60,363 bases of DNA from a bacterium (GTDB taxonomy: Bacteria > CAIWAD01): positions 1 to 60,363 of the forward strand of contig JAUXWS010000018.1 in the NCBI GenBank assembly GCA_030685015.1. The letters are read 5' to 3'. Below the pieces are notes generated by a model. The model searched no databases. It saw only the letters and a program-made list of their open reading frames with translations, and had not been told where the DNA came from. Positions 30,902-42,087 of the stretch are shown here, in pieces. A program made the translations under genes and the position numbers. Positions within the stretch are counted from its first letter, which is position 1. The number at the start of each line of letters is the position of its first letter.

Positions 30902-30917
30902 TGGCACAGCTCTTGCG
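30902..30917 (+). promoter_or_regulatory. sigma-54 promoter of copy 3
   Basis: TGGCAC-N5-TTGCG matches the -24/-12 consensus at all invariant bases; leader of about 100 bases before 31032. Confidence 0.72.
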
Positions 30918-31031
30918 TGAAGTCCGACCATCGGATCCTGCTGGATCCCGCCGGCTGAAGCCCGGCTGTGCCCTGTCGCCTGAACCTGCACTTGTCCAAC
31001 AATCAATCAACCTGAATGGGGGGGGTTCTCC

Positions 31032-32006
31032 ATGCGCAAACATCTCATGTCGAGCTTGTGTGTCCTGGTTCTCGGTCCGGCGGCCTTCGCCCTCACCTTC
31101 ACGGGTGACGCGGCCTTGGATTTCGCCCTGACCGGCGTGGTGGTCGAACTGGACGGATTGGACGTGGGCATCGCCAGCGACGCGCCGCCCAACACCGTTT
31201 CCGGATGGGATCTGGACCGGGCTTACTTTCATCTGGATTCCAACAACGACCAGCTGAATGTGGGCTTCAAGTTCTACGGCATTGCCGGCGATGCGGACGG
31301 CGACGGCGTCGAGGGTGGAACCGCGCCGTGGCTGGCGGGCAATTTCGGCATTGACCTGCCTCTCCTGGCCCAGACGGAATCCATCTGCATCGGCCTCGAC
31401 TTCGATCAGGATGGCGACTATGACCTCGTGGCCGGCACGGGCATGTTCGATGGCGTGCATCGGGTGAGCACCTTCCTGCCGGGCACACCCTTGATGCCCG
31501 CCGACGCCTTCGGCCTCCCGCTGCCCCAGCACCAGGGGCCGCACTTCTTCAGCCCATCGGCCCTCACGCCCGACTACGAGCTGACGCTGGACAACATCTC
31601 CAGCCTGCTCCTCTACGACGGCCCGACCACCTGCTTCGACTACGTCTTCTTCGCCGGATCCTACCAGGACAACGGCGTGGGCGAGGACTACAAGTACGGC
31701 ACGATCTGCTTCACCGACGAGAACGTGGCGGCCGAGGAACCGGCCGGCTTTGACCTGATCCGCGCCTACCCGAATCCCTTCAATCCCGGCACCACCCTGT
31801 CGGTGGATCTGGCCGCAACGGGTCCCGTGGAGCTGGCGGTCTTCAACCTGGGCGGACAGCGGGTGGCCACCCTGGCCAAGGGTCTGATGCCGGCCGGCGC
31901 CCATGAGCTGCGCTTCGAGGCTTCTCATCTGCCCTCCGGCCTCTACCTGGCCCGCCTGAGCACGGCGAGCAGCGTCCAGGTGGCCCGTCTGGTGCTTTCC
32001 AAGTAA
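31032..32006 (+). CDS. Secreted calcium-motif protein with sorting tail, copy 3
   Basis: 324 residues, the most divergent of the three paralogs. It keeps the signal peptide (GPAAFA), the GDADGDGVEGG and DFDQDGDYD calcium-type loops, a short insertion in the middle (QHQGPHFFSPSALTPDYE), and the tail YPNPFNPGTT...VARLVLSK. A run of six or more G precedes the ATG as ribosome site. Own sigma-54 promoter and terminator. Probably arose from an older duplication than copies 1 and 2. Confidence 0.85.
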   Translation: MRKHLMSSLCVLVLGPAAFALTFTGDAALDFALTGVVVELDGLDVGIASDAPPNTVSGWDLDRAYFHLDSNNDQLNVGFKFYGIAGDADGDGVEGGTAPWLAGNFGIDLPLLAQTESICIGLDFDQDGDYDLVAGTGMFDGVHRVSTFLPGTPLMPADAFGLPLPQHQGPHFFSPSALTPDYELTLDNISSLLLYDGPTTCFDYVFFAGSYQDNGVGEDYKYGTICFTDENVAAEEPAGFDLIRAYPNPFNPGTTLSVDLAATGPVELAVFNLGGQRVATLAKGLMPAGAHELRFEASHLPSGLYLARLSTASSVQVARLVLSK

Positions 32007-32029
32007 GGCCTGCATTAAAACTTGTCAAG

Positions 32030-32060
32030 GAGAGGGCCGCCCGTCGGGGGCGGCCCTCTC
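32030..32060. terminator. Bidirectional hairpin between convergent genes
   Basis: Perfect 13-bp stem GAGAGGGCCGCCC-N5-GGGCGGCCCTCTC. It lies between copy 3 (rightward) and a metallo-hydrolase (leftward) and can serve both. Confidence 0.75.
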
Positions 32061-32083
32061 TCGTGCTTGTCCCAGCCACCCGC

Positions 32084-32758
32084 TCAGCGGATGCCATGCC
32101 GCTTTTTGTAATCCAGCCAATTCTCTTTCAGCCAAAGAAAATCCTCGAAGCGGGAGCGAAGCAGGAAGGGGTTCTCCCGCCGCTCCCCGCCCATGGTGGA
32201 CGAAGGCCGCACGCCATAGTCGTGACCCGGCCAGACGCCCGTCTCCTCCGGACACCGCTCGAGCAGCCCCCGCAAGGAGGCGAACTCCCGACGCGCCGCC
32301 GCCTCGTCGATGCTCCCCCCCACCTTGCCCACGAAGAGCGTGTCCCCGGTCAGGAGCTGGGGAGGGCCGTCAAGGGCGGGCAGAAGCAGGCACAAGCTGC
32401 AGGGCGTGTGTCCTGGCGTGGGCAGGAGTGAGAGCGCCAGGCCGCCCAGGGGAAGCTCCTCTTCCTCGGAACCAAGCAGCCGTTCCGCCACTCGACCCGC
32501 CGCGCGGGAGAGGACGCGGGCGGCTCCGCTGGCCCGGTGCAGGTCATCCAGGCTGGCCACATGGTCCTCATGGCCATGGCTGCCCACCACCCAGCGCAGG
32601 GTGGCTTCGCTGGCGGCCAGTGCCTCCAGCAGACGGGATGGGTCGTGTCCGGGATCCAGGATGAGAGCCGCGCCGTCATGGACGACCAAATAGCCGAAGT
32701 TGCGGTCGCCCCCCGTCGCGTGCTGCTCCAGGCGCAGCCTTTGCCCCACGCCCCTCAT
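32084..32758 (-). CDS. Metallo-beta-lactamase fold hydrolase
   Basis: 224 residues with the zinc ligands HGHEDH, PTPGHTPCS, TGDTLFVGKVGGS and GHDYG. The overall pattern is that of glyoxalase II and persulfide dioxygenase-type enzymes; exact substrate is unknown. It lies 69 bases downstream of the nhaD-like gene and may be the last cistron of that operon. A TCACGTGA palindrome lies in the gap. Confidence 0.8.
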   Translation of the reverse strand: MRGVGQRLRLEQHATGGDRNFGYLVVHDGAALILDPGHDPSRLLEALAASEATLRWVVGSHGHEDHVASLDDLHRASGAARVLSRAAGRVAERLLGSEEEELPLGGLALSLLPTPGHTPCSLCLLLPALDGPPQLLTGDTLFVGKVGGSIDEAAARREFASLRGLLERCPEETGVWPGHDYGVRPSSTMGGERRENPFLLRSRFEDFLWLKENWLDYKKRHGIR

Positions 32759-32770
32759 ATCGTGGATCGA

Positions 32771-32780
32771 ATCACGTGAT
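32771..32780. promoter_or_regulatory. ATCACGTGAT palindrome before the metallo-hydrolase gene
   Basis: A perfect 10-base palindrome 13 bases upstream of the start codon. It shares TCACGTGATC with the site at 25357. Possible operator. Confidence 0.25.
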
Positions 32781-32827
32781 CTGACGGATGCTGTTCGCTG
32801 GACTTGCTGTTCTTCAAAAGACCTCCA

Positions 32828-34453
32828 CTAGAAGAAAATCCAAGTGTTGAGCAGGAAGAGGGGGATGAGGATGCCGCCCGACCAGGCCATGTAGCCGAAG
32901 AAGCTGGGCATCTTCACGCCGGACTGCTCGGCGATGGACTTCACCATGAAATTGGGGGCGTTGCCGATGTAGGTGTTGGCCCCCATGAAAACCGCGCCCA
33001 GGCTGATGGCAAGCAGGGTGGTGCCGTGCTCCATGAGCAGGGGCACGGCTTGGGCCTCGGCCATCCCGGGGTAGCGGCTGCCCAGCGCGGTGTTGAAGAA
33101 GGTGAGATAGGTCGGGGCGTTGTCCAGGAAACTGGAGAGCAGGCCGGTGATCCAGAAGTAGCTGGCGTCGGTGCTGACCCGCTCGATGATGAAGGCCATG
33201 GCGCCGTGGGTGCCGGCCTTGAGGATCTCCAGGGCCGGAATGATGGTGACGAAGATGCCCGCGAAGAGGAAGCCCACCTCCTGGATGGGGAACCAGTTGT
33301 AGTGGTTGAGTTCGCGCGTGGACTGCCTCGTGAGCTTCCAGGAGGCGAGCAGCAGCAGGATGATGGCGCCGTCCCGCAGCAGGCTCAACCAGGGCAGGGT
33401 GAGGGGATGATCGCCGCCCATCATCGTGATGCCGTGCACCTGGTGGGTCACGTCGTTGTAGAAGACGGGGTGATGGTTGAAGACGCCGGAGAGGATGACG
33501 GCGCCCACCACGCCCCCCAGCAGCAGGAAATTGAAGGAGCCCTCGATCCGCATGAGGACGGCCTCCCGCTCGATCTGCTGGGGGGCCAGATTCTCCCGCT
33601 TGAGCAGGGCGGCATCGATGATGTAGAAAAGGACCAGCAGGATGCCCGCGTTGAAGGCCATGGCGGGCAGGCAGGCCAGGGTCCAGAAGAACTTGACGCC
33701 GTGGAGGAAACCGAGGAAGAGGGGCGGATCCCCGATGGGCGTCAGGGCGCCGCCGATGTTGGACACCAGGAAGATGAAGAAGATGACGAGGTGGGCCCGG
33801 TTGCGCCGGTTGGAGTTGGAGCGCAGCAGGGGTCGGATCATCAGCATGCTGGCCCCGGTCGTTCCGATCCACGAGGCCAGCAGGGTGCCGATGAGCAGCA
33901 GGGCCGTGTTCACCCCGGGAGTGCCCGCCAGGCTGCCCTGCACGGCGATGCCGCCAGCGATGACGTAGAGGCCGGCGAGCAGGATGATGAAGGGCACGTA
34001 GTCCAGCACCAGGATGTGCAGGAGCGAGTGGGCGGCCTGGTGCCAGCCGTAGGCCAGGGCGAAGGGCAGGGCGAAGAGCAGGGCCCAGAAGGCCGCCACC
34101 TTGCCGAAATGGTGGTGCCAGAAGCGGGGCGCCAACAACGGGAAGAGAGCGATGGAGAGCAGGATGCCGACAAAGGGGATGGCGCTCCAGAGGGGCAGCT
34201 CCTCGCCCAGGGTCGCAGCATGGGCCGAGGACGCCTCCGTCAAGTCCGCCGCCTGCGCTTGGCCGGGCTGGGACTTGTGGGCGGCGTCGCCCCCGCCGCT
34301 GGCCGGACCCGGCGCCCCGTCCAGTTTGTCCGTCGGCGGCCCCTCGGCGGCCAGGGCCAGTCCAGGCAGGGCGGCGTCCCATCGACCCAGCGGCTCCAAG
34401 GGCAGCAGGACGGCCAACAACAGCAGGACCAGGCCGAGGCGGCGCACGATCAT
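32828..34453 (-). CDS. nhaD: NhaD-type sodium:proton antiporter
   Basis: 541 residues of the ion-transporter superfamily that includes ArsB and NhaD. A cleavable-looking N-terminal segment and a Gly/Pro-rich stretch (about 35-75) precede 11-12 membrane helices. PIGDPPLFLGFLHGVKFFW and DNAPTYLTFFNTALG are family motifs in the two inverted repeat halves. It exports Na+ in exchange for protons. It lies 47 bases downstream of nuoN on the same strand, so sodium cycling may be linked to the respiratory chain. Substrate cation is inferred from the family. Confidence 0.85.
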   Translation of the reverse strand: MIVRRLGLVLLLLAVLLPLEPLGRWDAALPGLALAAEGPPTDKLDGAPGPASGGGDAAHKSQPGQAQAADLTEASSAHAATLGEELPLWSAIPFVGILLSIALFPLLAPRFWHHHFGKVAAFWALLFALPFALAYGWHQAAHSLLHILVLDYVPFIILLAGLYVIAGGIAVQGSLAGTPGVNTALLLIGTLLASWIGTTGASMLMIRPLLRSNSNRRNRAHLVIFFIFLVSNIGGALTPIGDPPLFLGFLHGVKFFWTLACLPAMAFNAGILLVLFYIIDAALLKRENLAPQQIEREAVLMRIEGSFNFLLLGGVVGAVILSGVFNHHPVFYNDVTHQVHGITMMGGDHPLTLPWLSLLRDGAIILLLLASWKLTRQSTRELNHYNWFPIQEVGFLFAGIFVTIIPALEILKAGTHGAMAFIIERVSTDASYFWITGLLSSFLDNAPTYLTFFNTALGSRYPGMAEAQAVPLLMEHGTTLLAISLGAVFMGANTYIGNAPNFMVKSIAEQSGVKMPSFFGYMAWSGGILIPLFLLNTWIFF

Positions 34454-34500
34454 GGAGTCCTCCTTCTATGCTTGGAATGGGGATCTTCCGTCAGGTGGAG

Positions 34501-35940
34501 CTACAGGCCGATGCCGCGGGTGAGGTCCAGCCAGAGCCGGGGCCAGACGCCCAGCACGACCAGCCCCAGCGAGGCCAGCAGACCCGCCCCCAGCAGGCCG
34601 GCGTCGCGGGTCAGCGGCTCGCTTCGCTCCGGCTCGTGGAACCAGGCGTAGACGACGGGACGCAGGTAGGTGTAGACGGCCACCACGCTGGTCAGCACGC
34701 CCAGCACGGCCAAACCGGTGTGGCCGGCGCGCACGGCGGCCGAGAAGACGTAGAACTTGCCCAGGAAACCGGCCAGGGGCGGAATGCCGGCCAGCCCCAG
34801 CAGGAGCACGGTGAGCAGGCCGGCCAGCAGCGGACTGCGCCGGGCCAGACCCTTGTAGTCGTCCAGGTGGTAGGCGCCCCCGCCGGCGGCGCTCACTTTC
34901 GCGGCGATGAGGAAGAGAGCGGCGTTGACCAGCACGTAGGGCAGCAGGTAGAAGAGGACCGCCTCCAGGTTCTCGCCCGCCTGGCGGGTGGCCATCAGCC
35001 CCAGCAGCAGGTAGCCGGCGTGGGCCACGCTGCTGAAGGCCAGCATGCGCTTGGCATTCAGCTGCACCAGGGCCGTGAAATTGCCCAGCACCATGGTCAG
35101 GGCGGCGCAGATGCCCAGCACGATCACCCAGCCGTCACCCAGGCCGGCCAGGGGCAGCACGACGCGGCCGAACCCGGCGAAGGCGGCCGCCTTGGCCCCC
35201 GTGCTCATGAAGGCGGTCACCCAGGTGGGGCTCCCCGTGTAGACCTCGGCCACCCACGAGTGGAAGGGCACGGCTCCCACCTTGAAGAGGAAGCCGGTCA
35301 GCATGAGCACGGTGCCGCCCAGGGCGATCCATTCGCCGCCGGTGCCCGCCTGCCGCGCCAGGCCGGCGGCCAGTCCGCCCAGGCTGGTGGTGCCCGCCGC
35401 GCCGGCAAGCAGGGCCATGCCGAAAAGGAGGAAGCCGGAGGCGAAGGAGCCGGCCAGGAAGTAGGTGAGCGCCGCCTCGCGGGAGGGACGCCGCTCCCCC
35501 AGCAGGCCGGCCAGGGCGTAAAGGCTGAGGCTGAGCACTTCCACCGCAAGAAAGACGATGATCAGGTCCCCGGCCGAGGCCAGGGCCATCATGCCGCAGG
35601 CGGCGAAGAGGGCCAGGGCGTGGGTCTCGGCCCGGGGCAAGTCCCGCTCGCGCAGGTAGGAGGCGCCGCCCGGCAGCAGCAGGAGCAGGGAGGCCAGCAC
35701 GGTGATGCGGCCGGCGAAGGCGAGGGAGTCGGAGAGGGCCGTGCCGAAGTAGCCCGCCTCGCGGGTGGCCGGCCAGAGGCAGGCGGCCAGCGCCGCCAGG
35801 ACGGCGACGAGGGCGATCCCGCCCAGCCAGCCGTCGCGCCGACCCTGCCACAGGGCATGGAAGCCCAGCACGAGCAGGCCGCCGCCGGCCACGATCATCT
35901 CGGGCAGCAGGCTGGCGACATTCAGTCCGCTCAGGTCCAT
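34501..35940 (-). CDS. nuoN: NADH-quinone oxidoreductase subunit N
   Basis: 479 residues, about 14 membrane helices, one of the three antiporter-like proton-pumping subunits of complex I. The proton_antipo_M core (PFHSWVAEVYTGSPTWVTAFMSTGAKAAAF) with the conserved lysine is intact. ATG at 35940 is one base after the nuoM stop. Last nuo gene of the cluster. Confidence 0.95.
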   Translation of the reverse strand: MDLSGLNVASLLPEMIVAGGGLLVLGFHALWQGRRDGWLGGIALVAVLAALAACLWPATREAGYFGTALSDSLAFAGRITVLASLLLLLPGGASYLRERDLPRAETHALALFAACGMMALASAGDLIIVFLAVEVLSLSLYALAGLLGERRPSREAALTYFLAGSFASGFLLFGMALLAGAAGTTSLGGLAAGLARQAGTGGEWIALGGTVLMLTGFLFKVGAVPFHSWVAEVYTGSPTWVTAFMSTGAKAAAFAGFGRVVLPLAGLGDGWVIVLGICAALTMVLGNFTALVQLNAKRMLAFSSVAHAGYLLLGLMATRQAGENLEAVLFYLLPYVLVNAALFLIAAKVSAAGGGAYHLDDYKGLARRSPLLAGLLTVLLLGLAGIPPLAGFLGKFYVFSAAVRAGHTGLAVLGVLTSVVAVYTYLRPVVYAWFHEPERSEPLTRDAGLLGAGLLASLGLVVLGVWPRLWLDLTRGIGL

Positions 35941-35941
35941 G

Positions 35942-37440
35942 TCAGCGGCTCCTCATCAGCTCCAGGGTGGCCTCGACGGCCGGATTGATGCGATCCAACA
36001 AGGGCTGGGGCTGGACGCCGATCCAGACCACCAGCACGAGGAGGGGGGCGAAGACAAGCAGCTCGCGGGCCGACAGGTCGGACAGCCCCTGGTTCTTCGG
36101 ATTGGTGAGCGGCCCGAAGAGGACGCGCTGCACCATCCACAGCAGGTAGACGGCGGCCAGCACAACGCCCGTGGCGGCGATGGCCGTGGCCCAGGGCTGG
36201 CTGCGGAAGGATCCCAGCAGGATCATGAACTCGCCCACGAAGCCGTTGAGTCCGGGCAGGCCCACCGATGACAGGCAGAAGACGACCAGGATGAAGGCGA
36301 AGAGCGGCATGCGGCTGGCCAGGCCGCCGAACTCGGCGATCTGGCGGGTGTGCCGCCGCTCGTAGATGACGCCCACGGCGAGGAAGAGGGCGCCGGTGGA
36401 GATGCCGTGGTTGACCATCTGCAGGACGGCGCCCGACATGCCCTCCGCGTTGAGGGCGAAGAGGCCCAGCATGACGAAGCCCAGATGCGAGACGGAACTG
36501 TAGGCCACCAGCTTCTTGATGTCCCGCTGCACGATGGAGACGAGGGCGCCGTAGACGATGCCGATGACGGCCAGGGCCACCAGGAGGGGCAGCAGGGTCC
36601 GGGTCGCCGCCGGGAAGAGGGGCAGGGCGAAGCGCAGGAAGCCGTAGGTGCCCATCTTGAGCAGGACGCCGGCCAGGATGACGCTGCCCCCCGTCGGCGC
36701 CTCCACATGGGCGTCGGGCAGCCAGGTGTGGACGGGGAACATGGGCACCTTGATGGCGAAGGCGAGGGCGAAGGCGCCGAACAGCCAGAGCTGGGCCTGG
36801 CCGGTGGGATGGAAATGTTGCAGCAGAAGGGGCAGGTCGAAGCTGCGGCCCACCTCGGGCACGATGGTCGCCCAGTGGATCCAGAGGATGGCGATGAGCA
36901 TCAGGACGCTGCCCAGCATCGTGTAAAGGAAGAACTTGATGGCCGCGTAGATGCGCCGTGGCCCGCCCCAGATCCCGATGAGGAAGTACATGGGGATGAG
37001 GGTCAGCTCCCAGAACACATAGAAAAGGATGAAATCGAGCGAGACGAAGACGCCCACCATGCCCGTCGTCATCAGGAAATAGAGCATGAGGTAGCTCTTG
37101 AGCCGGTCCGTCACCGTCCAGCTGGAGAGCAGGATGATGGGCAGCAGCAGGGTGGTGAGCAGCACGAGGACGAGGCCGATGCCGTCCATCCCCATGTGGA
37201 AGGAGACACCCAGGCGCGGCATCCAGTCCGCCTGCACGGCGAATTGGTACTCCCCGCCGCGGGCCGCGTCGAAGGCGAAGAAGAGGGGCAGGGAGAGGAG
37301 GAACTCGGCCGTGCCCAGCGCCAGCGCCGCCCACTTGAGCAGGGTCGTCCGCCCGGCCGGAATCAGCCAGAGCAGCCCCAGGGCCGCCAGGGGGAAGAAG
37401 GTGACCAGGGGCAGGATGAGGTCGATCATGGGCTTGTCCA

Positions 37441-37444
<4 letters not shown>
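35942..37444 (-). CDS. nuoM: NADH-quinone oxidoreductase subunit M
   Basis: 500 residues from the ATG at 37444, which overlaps the nuoL stop as ATGA; an upstream extension runs into nuoL and is rejected. It is a membrane antiporter-like subunit with the KVPMFPVHTWLPDAHVEAPT signature and the helix-7 lysine region (RDIKKLVAYSSVSHLGF). Confidence 0.96.
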
Positions 37445-39419
<1,975 letters not shown>

Positions 39420-39423
<4 letters not shown>

Positions 39424-39737
39424 TGCCCCTCCTCCCGCCCCGCCGTCAGGCGGATGTGCTCGATGTCGGTGCTGCCCAGCCAGCGGTAGATGAGCACGAC
39501 GATGGCGAGGCCCACCGCCACCTCGGCGGCGGCCACCGTCATGCTGAAGAAAGCGAAGGCCTGGCCGTCCAGGTTGCCCGCCTTGGCGCTGAAGGCGACG
39601 AGGACCAGATTGGCGGCGTTCAGCATCATCTCCACGCACATGAGGATGATGAGGGCGTTGCGCCGCACCAGCACTCCGGTGACGCCCAGCCCGAAGAGGA
39701 GCACGGCCAGCAGCAGGTAATGGTTCAGCTCGGGCAT
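39420..39737 (-). CDS. nuoK: NADH-quinone oxidoreductase subunit K
   Basis: 105 residues, three membrane helices, with the two buried glutamates in MCVEMMLNAANL and AAAEVAVGLAIVV that take part in proton transfer. ATG at 39737 overlaps nuoJ (ATGA). Confidence 0.97.
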
Positions 39738-40261
39738 CAGGCCTTCCCCCCCCCGTCGCCCGCGCCCGGCTCCCGTCCGCGCCGCGTCAGGGCCACCGCC
39801 CCCACCAGGGCCGCCAGCAGCAGGATGCTGGTCAGCTCAAAAGGGTAGACCCACTTGCGGAACAGCTCGGCGCCGAAAGCCTCCACCGTGCCCGAGACGG
39901 GCGGGCCGCCGGCGTGCCAATCCAGCCCGGAGCGGAAGATGCCGGCCAGGGCGAGCATGACGGCGGCGCCGGGCAGGGCGTAGATCCAGCGTCCGGGCGG
40001 CAGGCGGCGGGCCAGGATGCTGTCCCGGCGCAGGTTGAGCAGCATGATGACGAAGAGGAAGAGGATGATCACCGCGCCGCCGTAGACGATGAGCTGGACG
40101 GCGGCCAGGAAGGGGGCGTCCAGCATCATGTAATGGCCGGCGAGGGCGACCATCACCACCAGCAGGCCCAGCACGGAGTCCACCGGGCTCTTGCGGACGA
40201 GGACCCAGAGACCGCCCCCCAGCGTGAGGACGGACAGCAGGATGAAGAGCAAGGGTCTCAC
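39737..40261 (-). CDS. nuoJ: NADH-quinone oxidoreductase subunit J
   Basis: 174 residues, five membrane helices; QLIVYGGAVIILFLFVIMLL is the family signature with the pi-bulge helix. GTG start at 40261, 25 bases after the nuoF stop. In a normal operon G, H and I would lie between F and J. Confidence 0.95.
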   Translation of the reverse strand: MRPLLFILLSVLTLGGGLWVLVRKSPVDSVLGLLVVMVALAGHYMMLDAPFLAAVQLIVYGGAVIILFLFVIMLLNLRRDSILARRLPPGRWIYALPGAAVMLALAGIFRSGLDWHAGGPPVSGTVEAFGAELFRKWVYPFELTSILLLAALVGAVALTRRGREPGAGDGGGKA

Positions 40262-40286
40262 ACGCCCTCCCTGGTGGCCGGCCGCG

Positions 40287-41534
40287 CTAGCGGACCAGCG
40301 CCTCGAACTCGGAACGGAACTTCATCACGCCGGACTTCACCGGGCCGGTGGCCGCATCGCCCAGGGCGCAGATCGTGCGGAAGGAGATGTGCCGGCAGAT
40401 GTCCAGCAGCAGGTCCAGGTCGCTGGCCTGGCCCTTCCCCTCGATCAGGCGGTCCAGGATCTTGTGCATCCAGTGGGTGCCCTCCCGGCAGGGCGTGCAC
40501 TGGCCGCAGCTCTCATGGGCGTAGAAATGGGCCAGGTTCTGCACGGCGTGCGGGATGCTCACCGTCTCGTCCAGCACGATGACGGCGCCCGAGCCCAGCA
40601 TCGTGCCGTGCTCCAGGCAGCTCTCGTAGTCCAGCCTGAGGCTGGCCGCCTCGGCGGCCGTGATCATGGGCACCGAGGAGCCGCCGGGAATGACGGCCTT
40701 TAGGGCGCGGCCGCCCTTCATCCCGCCGCAATCCACGTTGATCAGGTCCATCAGCGGCGTGCCCATCCGCAGCTCGTAGACGCCGGGGCGCTCCACGTGG
40801 CCGCTCACACTGAAGAGCTTGGTGCCCGGGCTCTTCTCCGTGCCCAGGGAGACGTACCACTCGGCCCCGTGCTGGACGATGGGCGGCACGGCGGCCAGGG
40901 TCTCCACGTTGTTGATGATGGTCGGGCAGCCGTAGAGGCCCACCACCGCGGGGAAGGGCGGCTTGGTGCGGGGCAGCCCGCGGCGGCCCTCCAGCGAGTT
41001 GAGCAGGGCCGTCTCCTCGCCGCAGATGTAGGCGCCCGCCCCCATGTGCGCGTGCAGCTCCACGTCCAGGCCGCGGCCCAGGATGTCCCGCCCCAGCAGG
41101 CCGGCGCCGCGGGCCTCCGCCAGGGCGCGCTCCACGGCGGCGGCCTCCTCGCGGAACTCGCCCCGGATATAGATGTAGCCCACCCGGGCGCCAATGGCGT
41201 GGCAGGTGAGGACCATCCCCTCGATCAGCTGATGCGGGGCATGGCGCAGGATGTCCCGGTCCTTGAAGGTGCCCGGCTCCCCCTCGTCGGCATTGCAGAC
41301 CAGGTAGACCGGCTGTCCGCCCTGCTTGGGCAGGAAACCCCATTTCATGCCGGTGGGGAAGCCGGCGCCGCCGCGGCCGCGCAGGCCGGAGGAGCGCACC
41401 AGCTGCACCAGGTCGGCCGGGGCGATGCCGTCCAGGGCCTTCTTCAGGCTGCGGTAGCCGCCGTCGGCCAGGTAGTCGTCCAGCGAGGCGCGAGATTTGG
41501 ACTGAAGGGCAGGGAAGCAGATGAAATCGGCCAT
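40287..41534 (-). CDS. nuoF: NADH-quinone oxidoreductase subunit F
   Basis: The 415-residue peripheral subunit binds NADH and FMN and the N3 [4Fe-4S] cluster. RGRGGAGFPTGMKW is the flavin/NADH loop, CNADEGEPGTFKDR the FMN site, and ESCGQCTPCREG with the later TICALGD cysteine bind the cluster. All key residues are present. It is separated from nuoE by three bases. Confidence 0.97.
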   Translation of the reverse strand: MADFICFPALQSKSRASLDDYLADGGYRSLKKALDGIAPADLVQLVRSSGLRGRGGAGFPTGMKWGFLPKQGGQPVYLVCNADEGEPGTFKDRDILRHAPHQLIEGMVLTCHAIGARVGYIYIRGEFREEAAAVERALAEARGAGLLGRDILGRGLDVELHAHMGAGAYICGEETALLNSLEGRRGLPRTKPPFPAVVGLYGCPTIINNVETLAAVPPIVQHGAEWYVSLGTEKSPGTKLFSVSGHVERPGVYELRMGTPLMDLINVDCGGMKGGRALKAVIPGGSSVPMITAAEAASLRLDYESCLEHGTMLGSGAVIVLDETVSIPHAVQNLAHFYAHESCGQCTPCREGTHWMHKILDRLIEGKGQASDLDLLLDICRHISFRTICALGDAATGPVKSGVMKFRSEFEALVR

Positions 41535-41537
41535 GGC

Positions 41538-42047
41538 CTAGTCCCCTCCCCCGCCGACGCCGGCCTTCTGCTCCAGCCCGTCGAGCAGGGCCCCTACTTT
41601 CTCCACCGTCATGTTCTCGTGGTAGACCCCGTCCACCAGCAGCACCGGGGCCGTGCCGCAGGCGGCCAGGCACTCCACCTGCTCAAGGGTGAAAAGGCCG
41701 CGGGGGTCCGTGCCCGCGGCGGCTTCGCCCAGACCCAGCCGCCGGCGCAGGTAGTCCACGATCTCGCGGCCGCCCAGCACGTGGCAGCTCAGGGTGCGGC
41801 AGACGCTGATCAGATGACGCCCCACCGGCCGGCGCTGGAACATCGTGTAAAAGGTGACGACATCCGCCACGTGGATGCGGGGCAGCTCCAGGATGCGGGC
41901 CACCTCATCCACCACCTCGGGGCCGGTCCAGCCCGTCCGGCGCTGGGCCAAGTGCAGCAGGGGAAGGGTGGCGCTCATGCGATCCGGGTAGCGGGCGAGG
42001 ATCTGCTCGATCTCCTGCCCTTCCTCCGCAGTGAAGGTGAAGGCCAT
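41538..42047 (-). CDS. nuoE: NADH-quinone oxidoreductase subunit E
   Basis: 169 residues, thioredoxin-like [2Fe-2S] subunit. Cluster ligands are CRTLSC (C-x4-C) and CLAAC (C-x3-C). ATG at 42047. The first nuo gene of the cluster, 40 bases after a metallo-hydrolase gene. Confidence 0.96.
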   Translation of the reverse strand: MAFTFTAEEGQEIEQILARYPDRMSATLPLLHLAQRRTGWTGPEVVDEVARILELPRIHVADVVTFYTMFQRRPVGRHLISVCRTLSCHVLGGREIVDYLRRRLGLGEAAAGTDPRGLFTLEQVECLAACGTAPVLLVDGVYHENMTVEKVGALLDGLEQKAGVGGGGD

Positions 42048-42087
42048 GCCGCGGTCCGTTCAGCTTGTTAAGAATTCAGGAATGAAT

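Larger units (their letters stand above)
30730..31031 (+). other. Intergenic region before copy 3, 302 bases
   Basis: Holds the copy 2 terminator, inverted repeats at 30809-30825 and 30845-30868, the sigma-54 promoter at 30902-30917 and a G-rich ribosome site just before the ATG. No gene seen. Confidence 0.6.
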
